This document shows, in pieces, positions 1 to 8,949 of a stretch of 64,000 nucleotides of DNA. Under the pieces are notes generated by a model. The model searched no databases. It was given only the letters and a program-made list of their open reading frames with translations, and was not told where the DNA came from. Position 1 is the stretch's first letter; each line of letters begins with the position of its first letter. The DNA comes from Kofleriaceae bacterium (GTDB lineage: Bacteria; Myxococcota_A; Polyangia; Haliangiales; Haliangiaceae), in NCBI GenBank assembly GCA_020633495.1, contig JACKDR010000012.1, forward strand, positions 62,001 through 126,000, written 5' to 3'. The position numbers were made by a program, and so were the translations under genes.

Positions 1-199
1 CGTCGCGGCAGTCGAGCTGGCTGGAGCCGGCGTCGGGCGCCGCGGGATCGGCGTCGGGCGCCGTGGGATCGGCGTCGGGGCCGGCGGCCGCGGCGTCGGG
101 GCGGTCGCCCCCGGGACCGTTGACGCTGCCGACGTCACAGGCGGAGAGGGTGGTGGCGGTGAGGATCGAGAGCAGCGCGAGGGGGGCGCGCAGGTTCAT
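1..199 (-). CDS. Exported lipoprotein, N-terminal part only (cut by window edge)
   Basis: The first 66 codons of a minus-strand gene that runs off the left edge. It starts ATG with a good ribosome site (AAGGAG, 6-7 nt upstream). The protein opens with a short charged start and a hydrophobic helix ending in the lipobox LSAC at about residues 18-21, so it should be lipidated and exported. After the Cys comes an Asp/Pro/Ala-rich linker with repeats of the type DADP-APDA, as is usual behind lipoprotein signals in Myxococcota. The functional domain lies outside the window, so no role can be given. Confidence 0.7.
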   Translation of the reverse strand, partial: MNLRAPLALLSILTATTLSACDVGSVNGPGGDRPDAAAAGPDADPTAPDADPAAPDAGSSQLDCRD

Positions 200-301
200 G
201 GGGGACTCCTTCTTCCGGCCCAGGCTCTCTTCGCAACTCTCGTGCCCGGCGGGCGGGACCGCCTCGCGATCTCGGCGCCGGTATGGTCCCGGGGACTTGG
301 C

Positions 302-325
302 GCCGCCGCCGCACGCGGCGGCGGC
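302..325 (-). terminator. GC-only stem-loop downstream of the RlmI-like gene
   Basis: Perfect 11-bp inverted repeat (302-312 pairs with 315-325) lying about 75 bp past the stop of the minus-strand methyltransferase gene and before the next minus-strand gene. There is no T-run, so if it ends transcription it is a non-canonical terminator. Confidence 0.4.
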
Positions 326-401
326 CCGATGGGAGCCGCTGTACGCCCAGCGCACGCGCGGGTGTGCAACCCGGTGCACAGGTGGGCGCCGCCGGCGCCG
401 C

Positions 402-1592
402 TCAGGAGCGCGGCGGGCGCCGGCGGAAGATCAGGACCTTGAGGTAGTCGGCCTGGGGGAAGCGCACCGGGTGATCGACCTCGGGGGTCAGCTCCCGCTC
501 GAGCTCGAAGTGGCCGCCCAGCGCGTTGCCCACGGTTTTGCGGAACTCGTTGCGGGTCACGCGCGAGGTGCAGCAGCACGCGATCAGGAGGCCGCGCTCG
601 CCGACGTGACGCTGCGCGGTCCGGTACAGCTTCTTGTACGCGCCCAGGACCCGCGGCACCTGGTCCTTGCTCGACGTCATGTTCGGCGGATCGACGATGA
701 CGACGTCGAAGCGCTCGGCGCGATCGAGCGCGGGCAGCCACTCGAAGACGTCGGCCTCGATCCAGCGGTGGCGATCGGCGACGGCGGCGTGGTGGGCCTC
801 GCCGAACACGAGCGCGTCCTCCGAGGCGTCGACGTGCCAGATCTCGCGGGCGCCGGCGTGCTCGCAGGCGCGACCCAGGCCGCCGGTGTAGCTGAACAGG
901 TCGAGCACGCGCTGGCCGGCCAGCGAGCGCGCGGCGAGGTCGCGGCGCAGGCCGCGCAGATCGAGGAAGGTGCCGCTCTTCTGGCCGGTGCTCGGGTTGG
1001 CCGCCAGCGTCAGCGGGCCCTCGCGGAACCCGACGACCTCGGGCAGCGGGCCGGCGCCGCGCAGCAGGCGCACCGCGGCGCCGGCGCCGCGGCCGCGCCG
1101 CGGCGGCTTCTCGATCACGGTGGCGAGGCCGAGGCGCTCGGCGACGCGGCCGGCGGCCCAGCGGCCCAGCGCGCGAGTGCCGGGCACGTAGGTCTGGACC
1201 ACCGCGACGCCGGCGAAGACGTCGATCACGACGCCGGGGACGCCGTCGTTCTCGCCGTGCAGGACGCGCACCGCGTCGGTCTCGGCGCGCAGCCCGGCGC
1301 GCCGCTCGATCGCGGCGTCGAGCGCGGCGCCCAGCGACGCCGCGGTCGGTCGCTCGGGGCCGCGGCTGATCACCCGGATCGCGACCGCGCCCTCGGCCTG
1401 GTAGATGCCGTGGCCGACGATCTGGTTGAGGCCGTCGTACAGGGCCAGCCACTGGCCGTCGGCGAGCGCGGCGGCGGCGGTCGACAGCTGGTCGCGGAAG
1501 ATCCACGGGTGGTCGGCCGTGATCAGCGCGATCGCGTGCTTGTTGAGCTGGTAGCGCTGCGGGGTCCGCAGCGCGCGGCGCGGGGCGGTCAC
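402..1592 (-). CDS. Class I SAM-dependent rRNA methyltransferase, RlmI/RlmK-like
   Basis: A 396-aa protein of the RlmI family, which methylates a cytosine of 23S rRNA. The N-terminal ~75 residues look like the PUA module of the family (HPWIFRDQL). The motif NPSTGQKSGTFLDLR follows at about 215-230, then the SAM-binding FSYTGG and the catalytic-site motif VDPPN. The family's usual cysteine-containing motif near the C-terminus appears as ACCCTS. The gene starts GTG, and that codon overlaps the stop of the upstream monooxygenase gene (GTGA), so the two are probably translated together. Which base it methylates cannot be read from the sequence. Confidence 0.85.
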   Translation of the reverse strand: MTAPRRALRTPQRYQLNKHAIALITADHPWIFRDQLSTAAAALADGQWLALYDGLNQIVGHGIYQAEGAVAIRVISRGPERPTAASLGAALDAAIERRAGLRAETDAVRVLHGENDGVPGVVIDVFAGVAVVQTYVPGTRALGRWAAGRVAERLGLATVIEKPPRRGRGAGAAVRLLRGAGPLPEVVGFREGPLTLAANPSTGQKSGTFLDLRGLRRDLAARSLAGQRVLDLFSYTGGLGRACEHAGAREIWHVDASEDALVFGEAHHAAVADRHRWIEADVFEWLPALDRAERFDVVIVDPPNMTSSKDQVPRVLGAYKKLYRTAQRHVGERGLLIACCCTSRVTRNEFRKTVGNALGGHFELERELTPEVDHPVRFPQADYLKVLIFRRRPPRS

Positions 1593-3658
1593 GCGTCATG
1601 CCTCCCGGCGCCGCGGCCGCGATCGTCGCGGTCGCCGTCGCCGTCCCAGCCGATGGCCTCGGCGGCGCGCTGGACGAAGCCGGGGTCGATGACCAGCGGG
1701 CGATCGAGCGCGACCAGATCGCAGCGGCCGGCGGCGATCAGCGCGTCGATGTCGGCGGTCAGCGCCGGCACGCCCTCGATCACGGTGGCGATGCCGAGCT
1801 GGTTGCGGATGCGATCGCCGAGCGGCGCGCAGCCGGGCCGCCCGGCGGCGGCGGTGGCGGTGCTGGCGTCGAGCACCGGCGCGACCCAGATCAGCTCGAC
1901 GCCGCGCGCCTGCAGCGCGGCCGCGACCTCGACCAGGGCGTCGCGATCGGCGCCGGTCGCGGCGGCGCCGTCGACGACGCGGACGCCGAGCGGCCGGCCG
2001 GCCGGCCAGGCGTCGCGCACCCGGCCCAGGGCGTCGCCGAGGCGGGCGTGATCGCCGGCGGCGAGCCAGGCGCCCAGGGCGCCGACGCCGAGCTGGACGA
2101 CCAGCGCGTCGAAGCCGACGAACGCGGCGCGCCGCGCGGCCTCGGCGAGGTCGTCGCCGACGCGGGCCGGATCGGCGGGGCCGTGGGCGCCGAGCATCGC
2201 GGCGATCCGGGGCGGCGCCGCGGCGCCGGCGCCGGCGGCGTGGACGAAGTCGACGACCCGGCGCCAGGCCACGGTCTGATCGTCGGTGACGATGCCGGGC
2301 GCGCGCGCCGGGGCGCCGGCGTCGCCGGCGACGATCGTCTCGGTCGCCAGCAGCGCGACGCCACCGGAGGCGCGCGAGCCGAGGAACACCAGGTGGGCGT
2401 CGCCGACGACGCCGCCGTCGGCGGCGCCCAGCGTCCACGGCGCCAGCGCGATCCGGTTGGCGCAGCGCAGCCCGGCGATCGTCGCCGGCACGAACACCGG
2501 CGGCGGCGGCGGCTCGGCGGTGATCCCGGCCGAGCGGGCGATCAGCTGCTCGACCGCGTGGGCCAGCGGCGGATCGCGGCGCAGCGCGCTGGCGTGGCTG
2601 ACCTTGAGGCTGCGGGTCATCAGGCTGTAGGTCAGCTGCACCGGCGGCAGCTTCATGTAGCGCTCGGTGCCCTCGAACCACTCGAGGCTGGCCTGGGCCG
2701 CGGCCTGCAGCGCCTCGACCTCGGGGCGCCGGCGCATCTCGTAGCTGGCCAGCGCGGCCTCGACGTCGGGCTCGGCGACCAGCGCGTCGCGCAGCGCGAT
2801 GCAGTCCTCCATCGCCAGCTTGGTGCCCGAGCCGATCGAGAAGTGCGCGGTGTGGGCGGCGTCGCCGACCAGCACGACGTTGTCGTGGCGCCAGGTCGCG
2901 TTCTTGACGGTGGGGAAGTTGCGCCAGATCGAGCGGTTCTTGATCAGGCGGTGGCCGCCGAGCTCGTCGGCGAAGACGTCCTCGAGGATCGCGATCGTGC
3001 GATCCTCGTCGGCGCCGTCGAAGCCGGCGCGCGCCCAGGTCTCGGGGGTGCACTCGACGATGAACGTCGAGCCGGTCTCGCAGTAGCGGTAGGCGTGGAC
3101 CCGGAACAGGCCGAACGGGCTGTCCTTGAACAGGAACGTGAACGCGCCGTACGGCACGGTCGTGCCCAGCCACACGAACTTGTTGGGGCGGACGTCGATC
3201 GACGGCCGGAAGTGCTCGGCGAGCTGGTCGCGGACCCAGCTGCCGACGCCGTCGGCGGCGACCACGAGGTCGGCGCCGGCGACCTCGTCGAGCGAGCGGA
3301 CCTCGTGCTCGAACTGGACGTCGACGCCGAGCTCGGCGGCGCGCGCCTGCAGGATCACCAGCAGCTGCTTGCGCTCGAGGCCGCAGAAGCCGTGGCCGGT
3401 CGAGCGCAGGACCTCGCCGCCGACGTGGACCTCGAGCTCGTCCCAGCGGGCGAAGGCGCGGGTGATCGCGGCGTGCGACACCGGATCGGCGGCCGCCAGG
3501 TTGCCCAGGGTGGCGTCGGAGAACACGACGCCGAAGCCGAACGTGTCGTCGGCGCGGTTGCGCTCCAGCACGGTGACCTGGTGCTTGCGGGCCGCGAGCT
3601 TGATGAGGATGCCGAGGTAGAGCCCGGCCGGGCCGCCGCCGATGCAGACGATCTTCAC
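1589..3658 (-). CDS. FAD monooxygenase with OYE-like C-terminal domain (salicylyl-/anthraniloyl-CoA hydroxylase family)
   Basis: About 689 aa in two modules. Residues 1-~380 are a flavoprotein hydroxylase with the FAD motif CIGGGPAGLY at the N-terminus and GDAAHTAHFSIGSGTKLAMED further on. Residues ~390-680 resemble the Old Yellow Enzyme half of anthraniloyl-CoA monooxygenase/salicylyl-CoA 5-hydroxylase. That half looks eroded: the expected HAGR-type substrate motif reads GAHGP, and the usual Cys-rich stretch is missing. I chose the GTG at 3658, giving MKIVCIGGG as in the family, because a TAGGTT hexamer ends 6 nt before it; a GTG one codon upstream is also possible. The likely substrate is an aromatic CoA thioester, but no CoA ligase lies nearby. 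Confidence 0.8.
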   Translation of the reverse strand: MKIVCIGGGPAGLYLGILIKLAARKHQVTVLERNRADDTFGFGVVFSDATLGNLAAADPVSHAAITRAFARWDELEVHVGGEVLRSTGHGFCGLERKQLLVILQARAAELGVDVQFEHEVRSLDEVAGADLVVAADGVGSWVRDQLAEHFRPSIDVRPNKFVWLGTTVPYGAFTFLFKDSPFGLFRVHAYRYCETGSTFIVECTPETWARAGFDGADEDRTIAILEDVFADELGGHRLIKNRSIWRNFPTVKNATWRHDNVVLVGDAAHTAHFSIGSGTKLAMEDCIALRDALVAEPDVEAALASYEMRRRPEVEALQAAAQASLEWFEGTERYMKLPPVQLTYSLMTRSLKVSHASALRRDPPLAHAVEQLIARSAGITAEPPPPPVFVPATIAGLRCANRIALAPWTLGAADGGVVGDAHLVFLGSRASGGVALLATETIVAGDAGAPARAPGIVTDDQTVAWRRVVDFVHAAGAGAAAPPRIAAMLGAHGPADPARVGDDLAEAARRAAFVGFDALVVQLGVGALGAWLAAGDHARLGDALGRVRDAWPAGRPLGVRVVDGAAATGADRDALVEVAAALQARGVELIWVAPVLDASTATAAAGRPGCAPLGDRIRNQLGIATVIEGVPALTADIDALIAAGRCDLVALDRPLVIDPGFVQRAAEAIGWDGDGDRDDRGRGAGRHDA

Positions 3659-3664
3659 CACCGC

Positions 3665-3670
3665 AACCTA
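3665..3670 (-). promoter_or_regulatory. -10-like hexamer TAGGTT before the monooxygenase gene
   Basis: Reads TAGGTT on the minus strand and ends 6 nt before the GTG at 3658, matching the leaderless pattern seen at many starts in this window. No ribosome site is seen in the gap. Confidence 0.4.
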
Positions 3671-3690
3671 GACCACCCGGGGTGCCGCCG

Positions 3691-4434
3691 TCACGGCCGG
3701 GCGGGCGGGACGTGGCCCGCGGCCCGCCCCAGCGCGGCCAGCTCGAGCGCCATCTCGGCGCCCCGGGCGGTGTCCTCGTGCTTGAAGAACACGAACGCGG
3801 CGTCGCCGCCGAGGCCGACCATGCGGTCGAGCCAGCCGGTCAGCTGGTCGGGGCCGTAGTCGTCGCGACGCAGCCGCGCGTACGTCCAGGGCGCGGTCCG
3901 CACCGCCCGCGCCGTGCCGTCGGCCTTGTCGGCGATGCAGCGGGCGACCGCGGCGTCGGCGAGCGCGGCGTCGACCTCGTCGTCGTCCCACGACGACGAC
4001 GCCAGCTCCATCGCGACCCGCTGGCCCGGCGCCACGGTCGCGGCCAGGAACTCGCGCAAGAGGCCCACGTCCTTCTTGAGCCACGGCGGGGTCTGGATCA
4101 GCACCGGGCCGAGCTGGTCGCCGAGCGACGCCGCCATCTTCCACAGGTAGGCCATCGAGTCGTGGGCGTCCGGCGGCTTGAGCTTGGCCTTGTGGCTGAT
4201 CCGCTGCGACGCCTTGAGCACGAAGACGAAGCCGGGGCCGGCCTGGGTCCGCCACTTCTCGAGCACCGCCGGCTTGGGCATCCGGTAGAAGGTGTTGTTG
4301 ATCTCCACCGACGGCAGCTTCGCCGCGTAGGTCGCGAGCATGGCGTCGTCGGGGAGGTCGGCCGGGTAGAAGCTGCCGCGCCACTGCGGGTAGGCGTAGC
4401 CGGAGGTGCCGGTGAGCAGCTGCATCGCGGCCAT
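3691..4434 (-). CDS. DUF72 family protein (YecE-like)
   Basis: A 247-aa TIM-barrel-like DUF72 protein. Family signatures are the opening GTSGYAYPQWRGSFYP, the EINNTFYRMP segment and WKMAASLGDQLGPVLIQTPPW; YARLRRDDY lies near the end. DUF72 proteins have no firmly established reaction. The start ATG lies one base past the ligD stop, so it is probably translated by coupling to ligD. In other genomes DUF72 often accompanies DNA-repair genes, but the link to end-joining here is only positional. Confidence 0.85.
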   Translation of the reverse strand: MAAMQLLTGTSGYAYPQWRGSFYPADLPDDAMLATYAAKLPSVEINNTFYRMPKPAVLEKWRTQAGPGFVFVLKASQRISHKAKLKPPDAHDSMAYLWKMAASLGDQLGPVLIQTPPWLKKDVGLLREFLAATVAPGQRVAMELASSSWDDDEVDAALADAAVARCIADKADGTARAVRTAPWTYARLRRDDYGPDQLTGWLDRMVGLGGDAAFVFFKHEDTARGAEMALELAALGRAAGHVPPARP

Positions 4435-4435
4435 C

Positions 4436-7150
4436 CTACTGCGGCGCCAGCGCCTGCAGCTTGTCGAGCGCGCTGACCAGATCCGGGCGCTCGGTCAAGA
4501 CCGGCGCCACCGGGTCGTGGCCGAGCCGCTCCATGCGGGCGAGCGCGGTCTTGATGGTGAAGCGGCCGGGATCGAGGCCGGGCACCACCTCGTCCCAGGT
4601 CAGCGGCATCGACACGTTGGCGCCCGGCACCGGGCGGACGCTGAACGGCGCCACCAGCAGCTGGCCGTGCGCGTTCTGGCCCCAGTCGAGGTAGACCCGG
4701 CCGCCGCGCTTGGCGGGGTTGCGGTGGGTGGTGGCGATGTCGCGGTGGCGGTGCTCGACGACCATCGAGATCAGGTACGACAGCATCCGCGCCTGCTCGT
4801 AGGTGCACTGGCCCCCCAGCGGGATCAGGACGTGCAGCCCGGTCTGGCCCGAGGTCTTGACGTAGTTGGGCAGGCCGATGTCCTCGCAGACCTCGTGGAC
4901 CGCGAGGGTCAGCGGCACGACGTGCTCGCGCGGTGCGCCCTTGGGATCGAAGTCGACGATCGTCCAGTCGGGGCGACCCAGATCCTGGACCCGGCTGGCC
5001 CACACGTGCAGCGGGATCGTGCCGAGGTTGGCGAGGAACGCCAGCCCGTCGGCGTCGTCGATCAGCGTGTAGTGGATCTCGCGCGCCGAGCCCTCGCTCC
5101 ACAGCGCCGTGGTGCGCAGCCACGGCGGCACCCAGTCGGGCAGGTCCTTCTGGTAGAAGCTCTTGCCGTGGATGCCGTCGGGGAACCGGGTCATCACGGT
5201 GGGCCGGTCCTTCAGGTACGGCAGGATCCACGGCGCGATCTCCCGGTAGTAGGTGATCAGGTCGCCCTTGGTGTAACCGTCCTCGGGCCAGAACACCTTC
5301 TTGAGGTTGGTCAGGCGCAGCTCGCGCGGCGCGTCGTCGCGGACCACCGGCGCGACCTCGGTGGGCGCGTCGGCGTGGGCGTCGCGGTCGACGTCGGCGG
5401 CCTCGGCGTCGTCGGCCTCGCCGTCGGCCGGCGCCCCGGCCGCGGCGCCGGCGCGGTCGGGCACGGTGCACTCGTCGGCGCGCTTGTCGTCGCGCAGCCG
5501 CACGAACACCGGGAACCGCGGCACCCGGCCGGCGTCGCCGTCGATCCACTCGCGGTAGCGCACGGTGCACACCAGCCGCGGCTCGACCCAGCGGGCGCCG
5601 GCGACCCGCTCGGGGCGCGGGAACGGCGGCGCCCAGTCGGGCGCGGCGTCGAGCAGCGCGCGCAGATCGTCGAGCTCGCGATCGGCGAGGCCGGTGCCGA
5701 CCTTGCCGGCGAACACCCAGGCGTCACCGTCGCGCAGGCACAGGTACAGCGCGCCGAGCCCGGTCCGGGTGCCCTTGGGCGGGGTGTAGCCGCACACCGC
5801 GAAGTCGTCCTCGGGATCGAGCTTGACCTTGAGCCAGTCGCGCGAGCGAACGCCGCGGTAGGTGGCGTCGAGGCGCTTGGCGACGACGCCCTCGAGGCCC
5901 TGGGCGGCGACCAGGCGCAGCAGCTCCTCGCCGCGCTCCTCGACGTGATCGGCCCAGCGCACCGGCCCGGCCGGCGGCAGCAGGCGACGCGCCAGCGCCT
6001 TGCGGTCGGCCAGCGGCAGGCCGCGCAGATCCCAGCCGTCGGCGCCGAGCAGATCGAAGACGAAGTAGGTCGCGGGCAGGCTGCCGGCGGCGCGCTGGAT
6101 CTCGGAGGCGCGGGTCAGCTGGCTGCGCTGCTGCAGCAGGTTGAAGACCGGCCGGCCCTCGGCGTCGGTGACGACGACCTCGCCGTCGAGGACGACGCCC
6201 GGGCACGGCAGCGCCCGCACCGCGGCGGCGATCTCGGGGAAGCGCTCGGTCGCGACCAGGCCGGAGCGGTAGCGCAGCTCGGCGGCGCCGTCGCCGCCGA
6301 AGCCGATCAACCGGTAGCCGTCGTACTTGAGCTCGAAGATCCAGCCCGGCCTGCTGAACGGCGCGTCGGCGGTGTGGCACAGCATCGGCTCGAAGCCGCG
6401 CGGCGTGATCGCGCGGCGCGGCAGGCCGCGCGCCGCCAGCTCGGCGCGCAGCGTCGCGACCCGGTCGGCGCCGTCGCGCAGCTCCTCGACGGTCAACCCG
6501 GACAGGATCGACGCGGCCGGCAGCGGCTGGCCGGCGGCGAGGAACGCCTCGGCCCACGGATCGCGCTTCTTGATCAGCAGCCAGTCGTCGGAGCCGCGGC
6601 CGGCGCCGCGGCCGCGGCGGTGCTTGCCGGTGTGGACCAGCGTGAACGCGCCGCGCAGCTTGTAGCCGCGCAGCTCGAACTTGATCTCGCCGTCGCGCAG
6701 GCCCTGGCGCGGGTCGAGCTGGGGCAGGAACTGGCCGCGATCCCACACGATCATGGGGCCGGCGCCGTAGTTGCCGGCCGGGATCACGGCCTCGAAGTCG
6801 ACGTACTCGAGCGGGTGGTTCTCGACCTTGACCGCGAGCCGCTTGTCGTCGGGATCCATCGACGGCGCCTTCGGCACCGCCCACGAGCACAGGACGCCGT
6901 CGATCTCGAGGCGCAGGTCCCAGTGGTGGCGGGTCGCGAGGTGCTCGTGGACGACGTAGACGCCGGCGGTGGAGCGTCCGACGACCGGACCGCTGCCCAT
7001 CGGTTCAGGGGTGCCGTCGGGGGCGCGCTTGGCGCGGTACTTCTGCAGCGGATCCGCGGGGTCCGCCGGATCCGCGGCCTCGGGGCCCGGCGCGCCGACC
7101 CCGGGCCGCCGCGGGGCCTTGCCGCGCCTCGGAGTTTTCGCGGCGCCCAT
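4436..7150 (-). CDS. ligD: Multifunctional ATP-dependent DNA ligase D (PE-LIG-POL)
   Basis: A 904-aa non-homologous end-joining ligase in the Pseudomonas domain order. Residues ~40-190 form the 3'-phosphoesterase (HHWDLRLE, WAVPKAP, NYGAGPMIVWD). Residues ~235-530 form the adenylating ligase, with the catalytic Lys in ELKYDGYR, then LDGEVVV, EGVVAKR and WLKVK. After an acidic Ala/Asp linker, residues ~590-900 form the primase-like polymerase (KVFWPEDGYTKGDLI, IVDFDPKG). It should process, fill and seal double-strand breaks together with Ku, encoded divergently 23 bp away. The start ATG has no clear ribosome site. All key motifs are intact. Confidence 0.95.
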   Translation of the reverse strand: MGAAKTPRRGKAPRRPGVGAPGPEAADPADPADPLQKYRAKRAPDGTPEPMGSGPVVGRSTAGVYVVHEHLATRHHWDLRLEIDGVLCSWAVPKAPSMDPDDKRLAVKVENHPLEYVDFEAVIPAGNYGAGPMIVWDRGQFLPQLDPRQGLRDGEIKFELRGYKLRGAFTLVHTGKHRRGRGAGRGSDDWLLIKKRDPWAEAFLAAGQPLPAASILSGLTVEELRDGADRVATLRAELAARGLPRRAITPRGFEPMLCHTADAPFSRPGWIFELKYDGYRLIGFGGDGAAELRYRSGLVATERFPEIAAAVRALPCPGVVLDGEVVVTDAEGRPVFNLLQQRSQLTRASEIQRAAGSLPATYFVFDLLGADGWDLRGLPLADRKALARRLLPPAGPVRWADHVEERGEELLRLVAAQGLEGVVAKRLDATYRGVRSRDWLKVKLDPEDDFAVCGYTPPKGTRTGLGALYLCLRDGDAWVFAGKVGTGLADRELDDLRALLDAAPDWAPPFPRPERVAGARWVEPRLVCTVRYREWIDGDAGRVPRFPVFVRLRDDKRADECTVPDRAGAAAGAPADGEADDAEAADVDRDAHADAPTEVAPVVRDDAPRELRLTNLKKVFWPEDGYTKGDLITYYREIAPWILPYLKDRPTVMTRFPDGIHGKSFYQKDLPDWVPPWLRTTALWSEGSAREIHYTLIDDADGLAFLANLGTIPLHVWASRVQDLGRPDWTIVDFDPKGAPREHVVPLTLAVHEVCEDIGLPNYVKTSGQTGLHVLIPLGGQCTYEQARMLSYLISMVVEHRHRDIATTHRNPAKRGGRVYLDWGQNAHGQLLVAPFSVRPVPGANVSMPLTWDEVVPGLDPGRFTIKTALARMERLGHDPVAPVLTERPDLVSALDKLQALAPQ

Positions 7151-7157
7151 GCTTGGC

Positions 7158-7166
7158 TGTTATCAT
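7158..7166 (+). promoter_or_regulatory. Extended -10 element for ku, placing the transcript start at the ATG
   Basis: The AT-rich 23-bp gap between ligD and ku contains TG-T-TATCAT (extended -10 form, 5 of 6 matches to TATAAT). The hexamer ends 7 nt before the ku ATG, so transcription would begin at or next to the A of the start codon. No Shine-Dalgarno sequence fits in the gap. Confidence 0.5.
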
Positions 7167-7173
7167 TTTTTCC

Positions 7174-8079
7174 ATGCCCGCGCGCGCCATCGGTACGGCC
7201 ACGATCTCGTTCGGCCTGGTGTCCATCCCGATCAAGCTGTTCACCTCGACCGAGTCGGGCGGCGAGATCCACTTCAACATGCTGCACGACGCCTGCGGCT
7301 CGCGGCTCAAGCAGCAGTACATCTGCACCAAGGACGGCGAGGTCGTCGACCGCGAGCACATGGTCAAGGGCTACGAGTTCGCCAAGGGCTCGTACGTCGT
7401 GATGACGCCCGACGAGCTCAAGGCGCTCGACGCGGTCGCGACCAACAGCGTCGACCTCACCGAGTTCGTGCCGGCCAGCGCGGTCGACCCGCTGTACATC
7501 GAGAAGTCGTACTACCTCGGTCCCGACAAGGGCGGCGAGCGCGCCTACCGGCTGCTGCGCGAGGCCATGCTCGAGACCGGGCTGGTCGGCATCGCGTCGT
7601 ACTCGGCGCGCGGCAAGCAGTACGTCGTCATGGTGCGGCCGTACCAGGACGGCCTGGCGTTGCACCAGCTCCGCTACGCCGCCGAGATCAAGGACTGGAA
7701 GGAGGTCCCCCTGCCCGACCTGCCCGAGGTCAAGGAGGCCGAGCTCCAGCTCGCCAAGCAGATCATCCAGCAGATCGCGTCCGACGGCTTCGAGCCGATC
7801 AAGTACAAGGACGAGGTCCGGTCGCGGATGCTCGAGCTGATCCAGCAGAAGATCGACGGTGAGGAGATCACCGCCGCGCCCGAGGCGCCGCAGGGCAAGA
7901 TCATCGACCTGATGGAGGCGCTCAAGGCCAGCCTCGGCGCCAAGGCCGCCGCGACCGGCGGCGACGAGCGCAAGCCGGCGCTGGCGGCGACGCCCGCGGC
8001 CGACGCGGCCGCCGACGACGCCCCGGTGGCCGAGGCCGCGGCGTCGGGCGGCAAGCGCAAGTCGCGCAAGAAGAGCTGA
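7174..8079 (+). CDS. ku: Ku homodimeric DNA end-binding protein
   Basis: A 301-aa bacterial Ku that binds broken DNA ends and recruits LigD. The N-terminus MPARAIGTATISFGLVSIPIKLF is the family signature. The Ku core covers residues ~10-255 and is followed by an Ala/Asp-rich stretch and a Lys/Arg tail (GGKRKSRKKS), as in other bacterial Ku proteins. I chose the ATG at 7174 rather than an upstream TTG because the family begins here and the promoter hexamer lies just before it. It is divergent from ligD and ends 3 bp before the convergent Coq4-like gene. Confidence 0.95.
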   Translation: MPARAIGTATISFGLVSIPIKLFTSTESGGEIHFNMLHDACGSRLKQQYICTKDGEVVDREHMVKGYEFAKGSYVVMTPDELKALDAVATNSVDLTEFVPASAVDPLYIEKSYYLGPDKGGERAYRLLREAMLETGLVGIASYSARGKQYVVMVRPYQDGLALHQLRYAAEIKDWKEVPLPDLPEVKEAELQLAKQIIQQIASDGFEPIKYKDEVRSRMLELIQQKIDGEEITAAPEAPQGKIIDLMEALKASLGAKAAATGGDERKPALAATPAADAAADDAPVAEAAASGGKRKSRKKS

Positions 8080-8082
8080 GCG

Positions 8083-8847
8083 TCAGCTCGGCCAGGCGTC
8101 GGCCGGCACCGCGTGGGTGCGGACCGGCTCGTACACCGGCAGCTCGGTGATGCCGAGGTCGCGGCGGACCTCGTCGAGCGGCCGCGGCAGCAGCTTGACC
8201 CAGTCGACCGGCGGCATCCAGGTGGCGCGCCGGCCGCGGGCGTAGCCCTGGGCGATGAAGCGGCGCGCGCCGGGCACGCCGCCGAGGACGACGCCGATGC
8301 CGGCGAGGAAGCCGACGCCGAGGTTGCCGGTCTGGGCGAAGGTGAACGCCAGCAGCGCGGCCTCGCCGAGCAGATCGCCGCGGTAGCCGGTGACGGTGTG
8401 CCAGAGGTCGTGGGTGTCGCGCATGCGGGTGCGGACGTAGGCGACCGGATCGCGCGCGTCGACGTCGGCGGCGGTGGCGCCGACGCCGTCGAGGCTGGCC
8501 TGGACCAGGCCGGCGGCGGTGATGCCCTCGCCGTCGAGGAAGCGCAGGTAGGCGTGGGCCAGGCTGCCCTCGGGCATGGCCTCGAGGCGGGGCCGGTCGG
8601 TCAGCACCGCCAGCAGGTCGTCGCGACGGGCCAGCAGGCGCGCGCCCGAGTCGGTGCGGCGGAACCGGCGCAGCATGCGCTGCGGGTTGTCGAACGACAG
8701 CGCGTCGGCGATGCGGAACGCCTGCTGGGTGTCGTCGGGGTCGGCGAGCGCGGCGCGGGTCGCGTCGGCGACGGTGTGGAGGCGCGCGCGCAGCGACGGC
8801 GCGGGCGCGCGGGTGGACGACGAGGCCTGGGACGTGGACGTGAGCAT
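8083..8847 (-). CDS. Coq4-like ubiquinone-biosynthesis family protein
   Basis: A 254-aa protein with the Coq4 metal-site signature HDxxH-x11-E (HDLWH, then TGYRGDLLGE) at about residue 130. A second helical region (FTFAQTGNLGVGFLAG) and a C-terminal segment with WMPPVDWVKLL and VYEPVRT are also typical. Coq4 organises or catalyses a late ring modification in ubiquinone synthesis in eukaryotes; bacterial paralogues are less well understood. The start ATG has a GGAGG ribosome site. The upstream region carries the palindromic site next to the divergent tetR gene, so repression by that regulator is likely. Confidence 0.75.
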   Translation of the reverse strand: MLTSTSQASSSTRAPAPSLRARLHTVADATRAALADPDDTQQAFRIADALSFDNPQRMLRRFRRTDSGARLLARRDDLLAVLTDRPRLEAMPEGSLAHAYLRFLDGEGITAAGLVQASLDGVGATAADVDARDPVAYVRTRMRDTHDLWHTVTGYRGDLLGEAALLAFTFAQTGNLGVGFLAGIGVVLGGVPGARRFIAQGYARGRRATWMPPVDWVKLLPRPLDEVRRDLGITELPVYEPVRTHAVPADAWPS

Positions 8848-8859
8848 CGGGACCTCCGG

Positions 8860-8942
8860 GGCTGGCTGGGCTGGGCTGGGCTGGGCTCGCGGCTGGCGGC
8901 TGGCGGCTGGCGGCTGGCGGCTGGCGGCTGGCGGCTGGCGGC
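8860..8942. repeat. Short tandem repeats GGGCT and GGCTGGC between coq4-like and tetR
   Basis: A run of about five GGGCT-like units is followed by about seven exact 7-bp GGCTGGC units up to about 8940. It lies in the 5' region between two divergent genes, just next to the regulator's operator. It looks like slipped-strand repeat DNA; copy number may vary. Confidence 0.8.
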
Positions 8943-8949
8943 GAGCTAG

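Noticed and set aside
7153..7173. TTG start for ku seven codons upstream
   Set aside because: The family begins at the ATG at 7174, and the extra codons overlap the -10 element.
4406..7402. Very long open frame on the plus strand opposite ligD (about 1000 codons), and similar giant frames opposite many genes
   Set aside because: These are shadows of high-GC coding on the other strand: Arg/Gly/Val/Asp-rich, with no domain motifs, while the opposite strand carries full family signatures.
8891..8940. GGCTGGC repeats as a CRISPR array
   Set aside because: Units are 7 bp with no spacers and there are no cas genes in the window.
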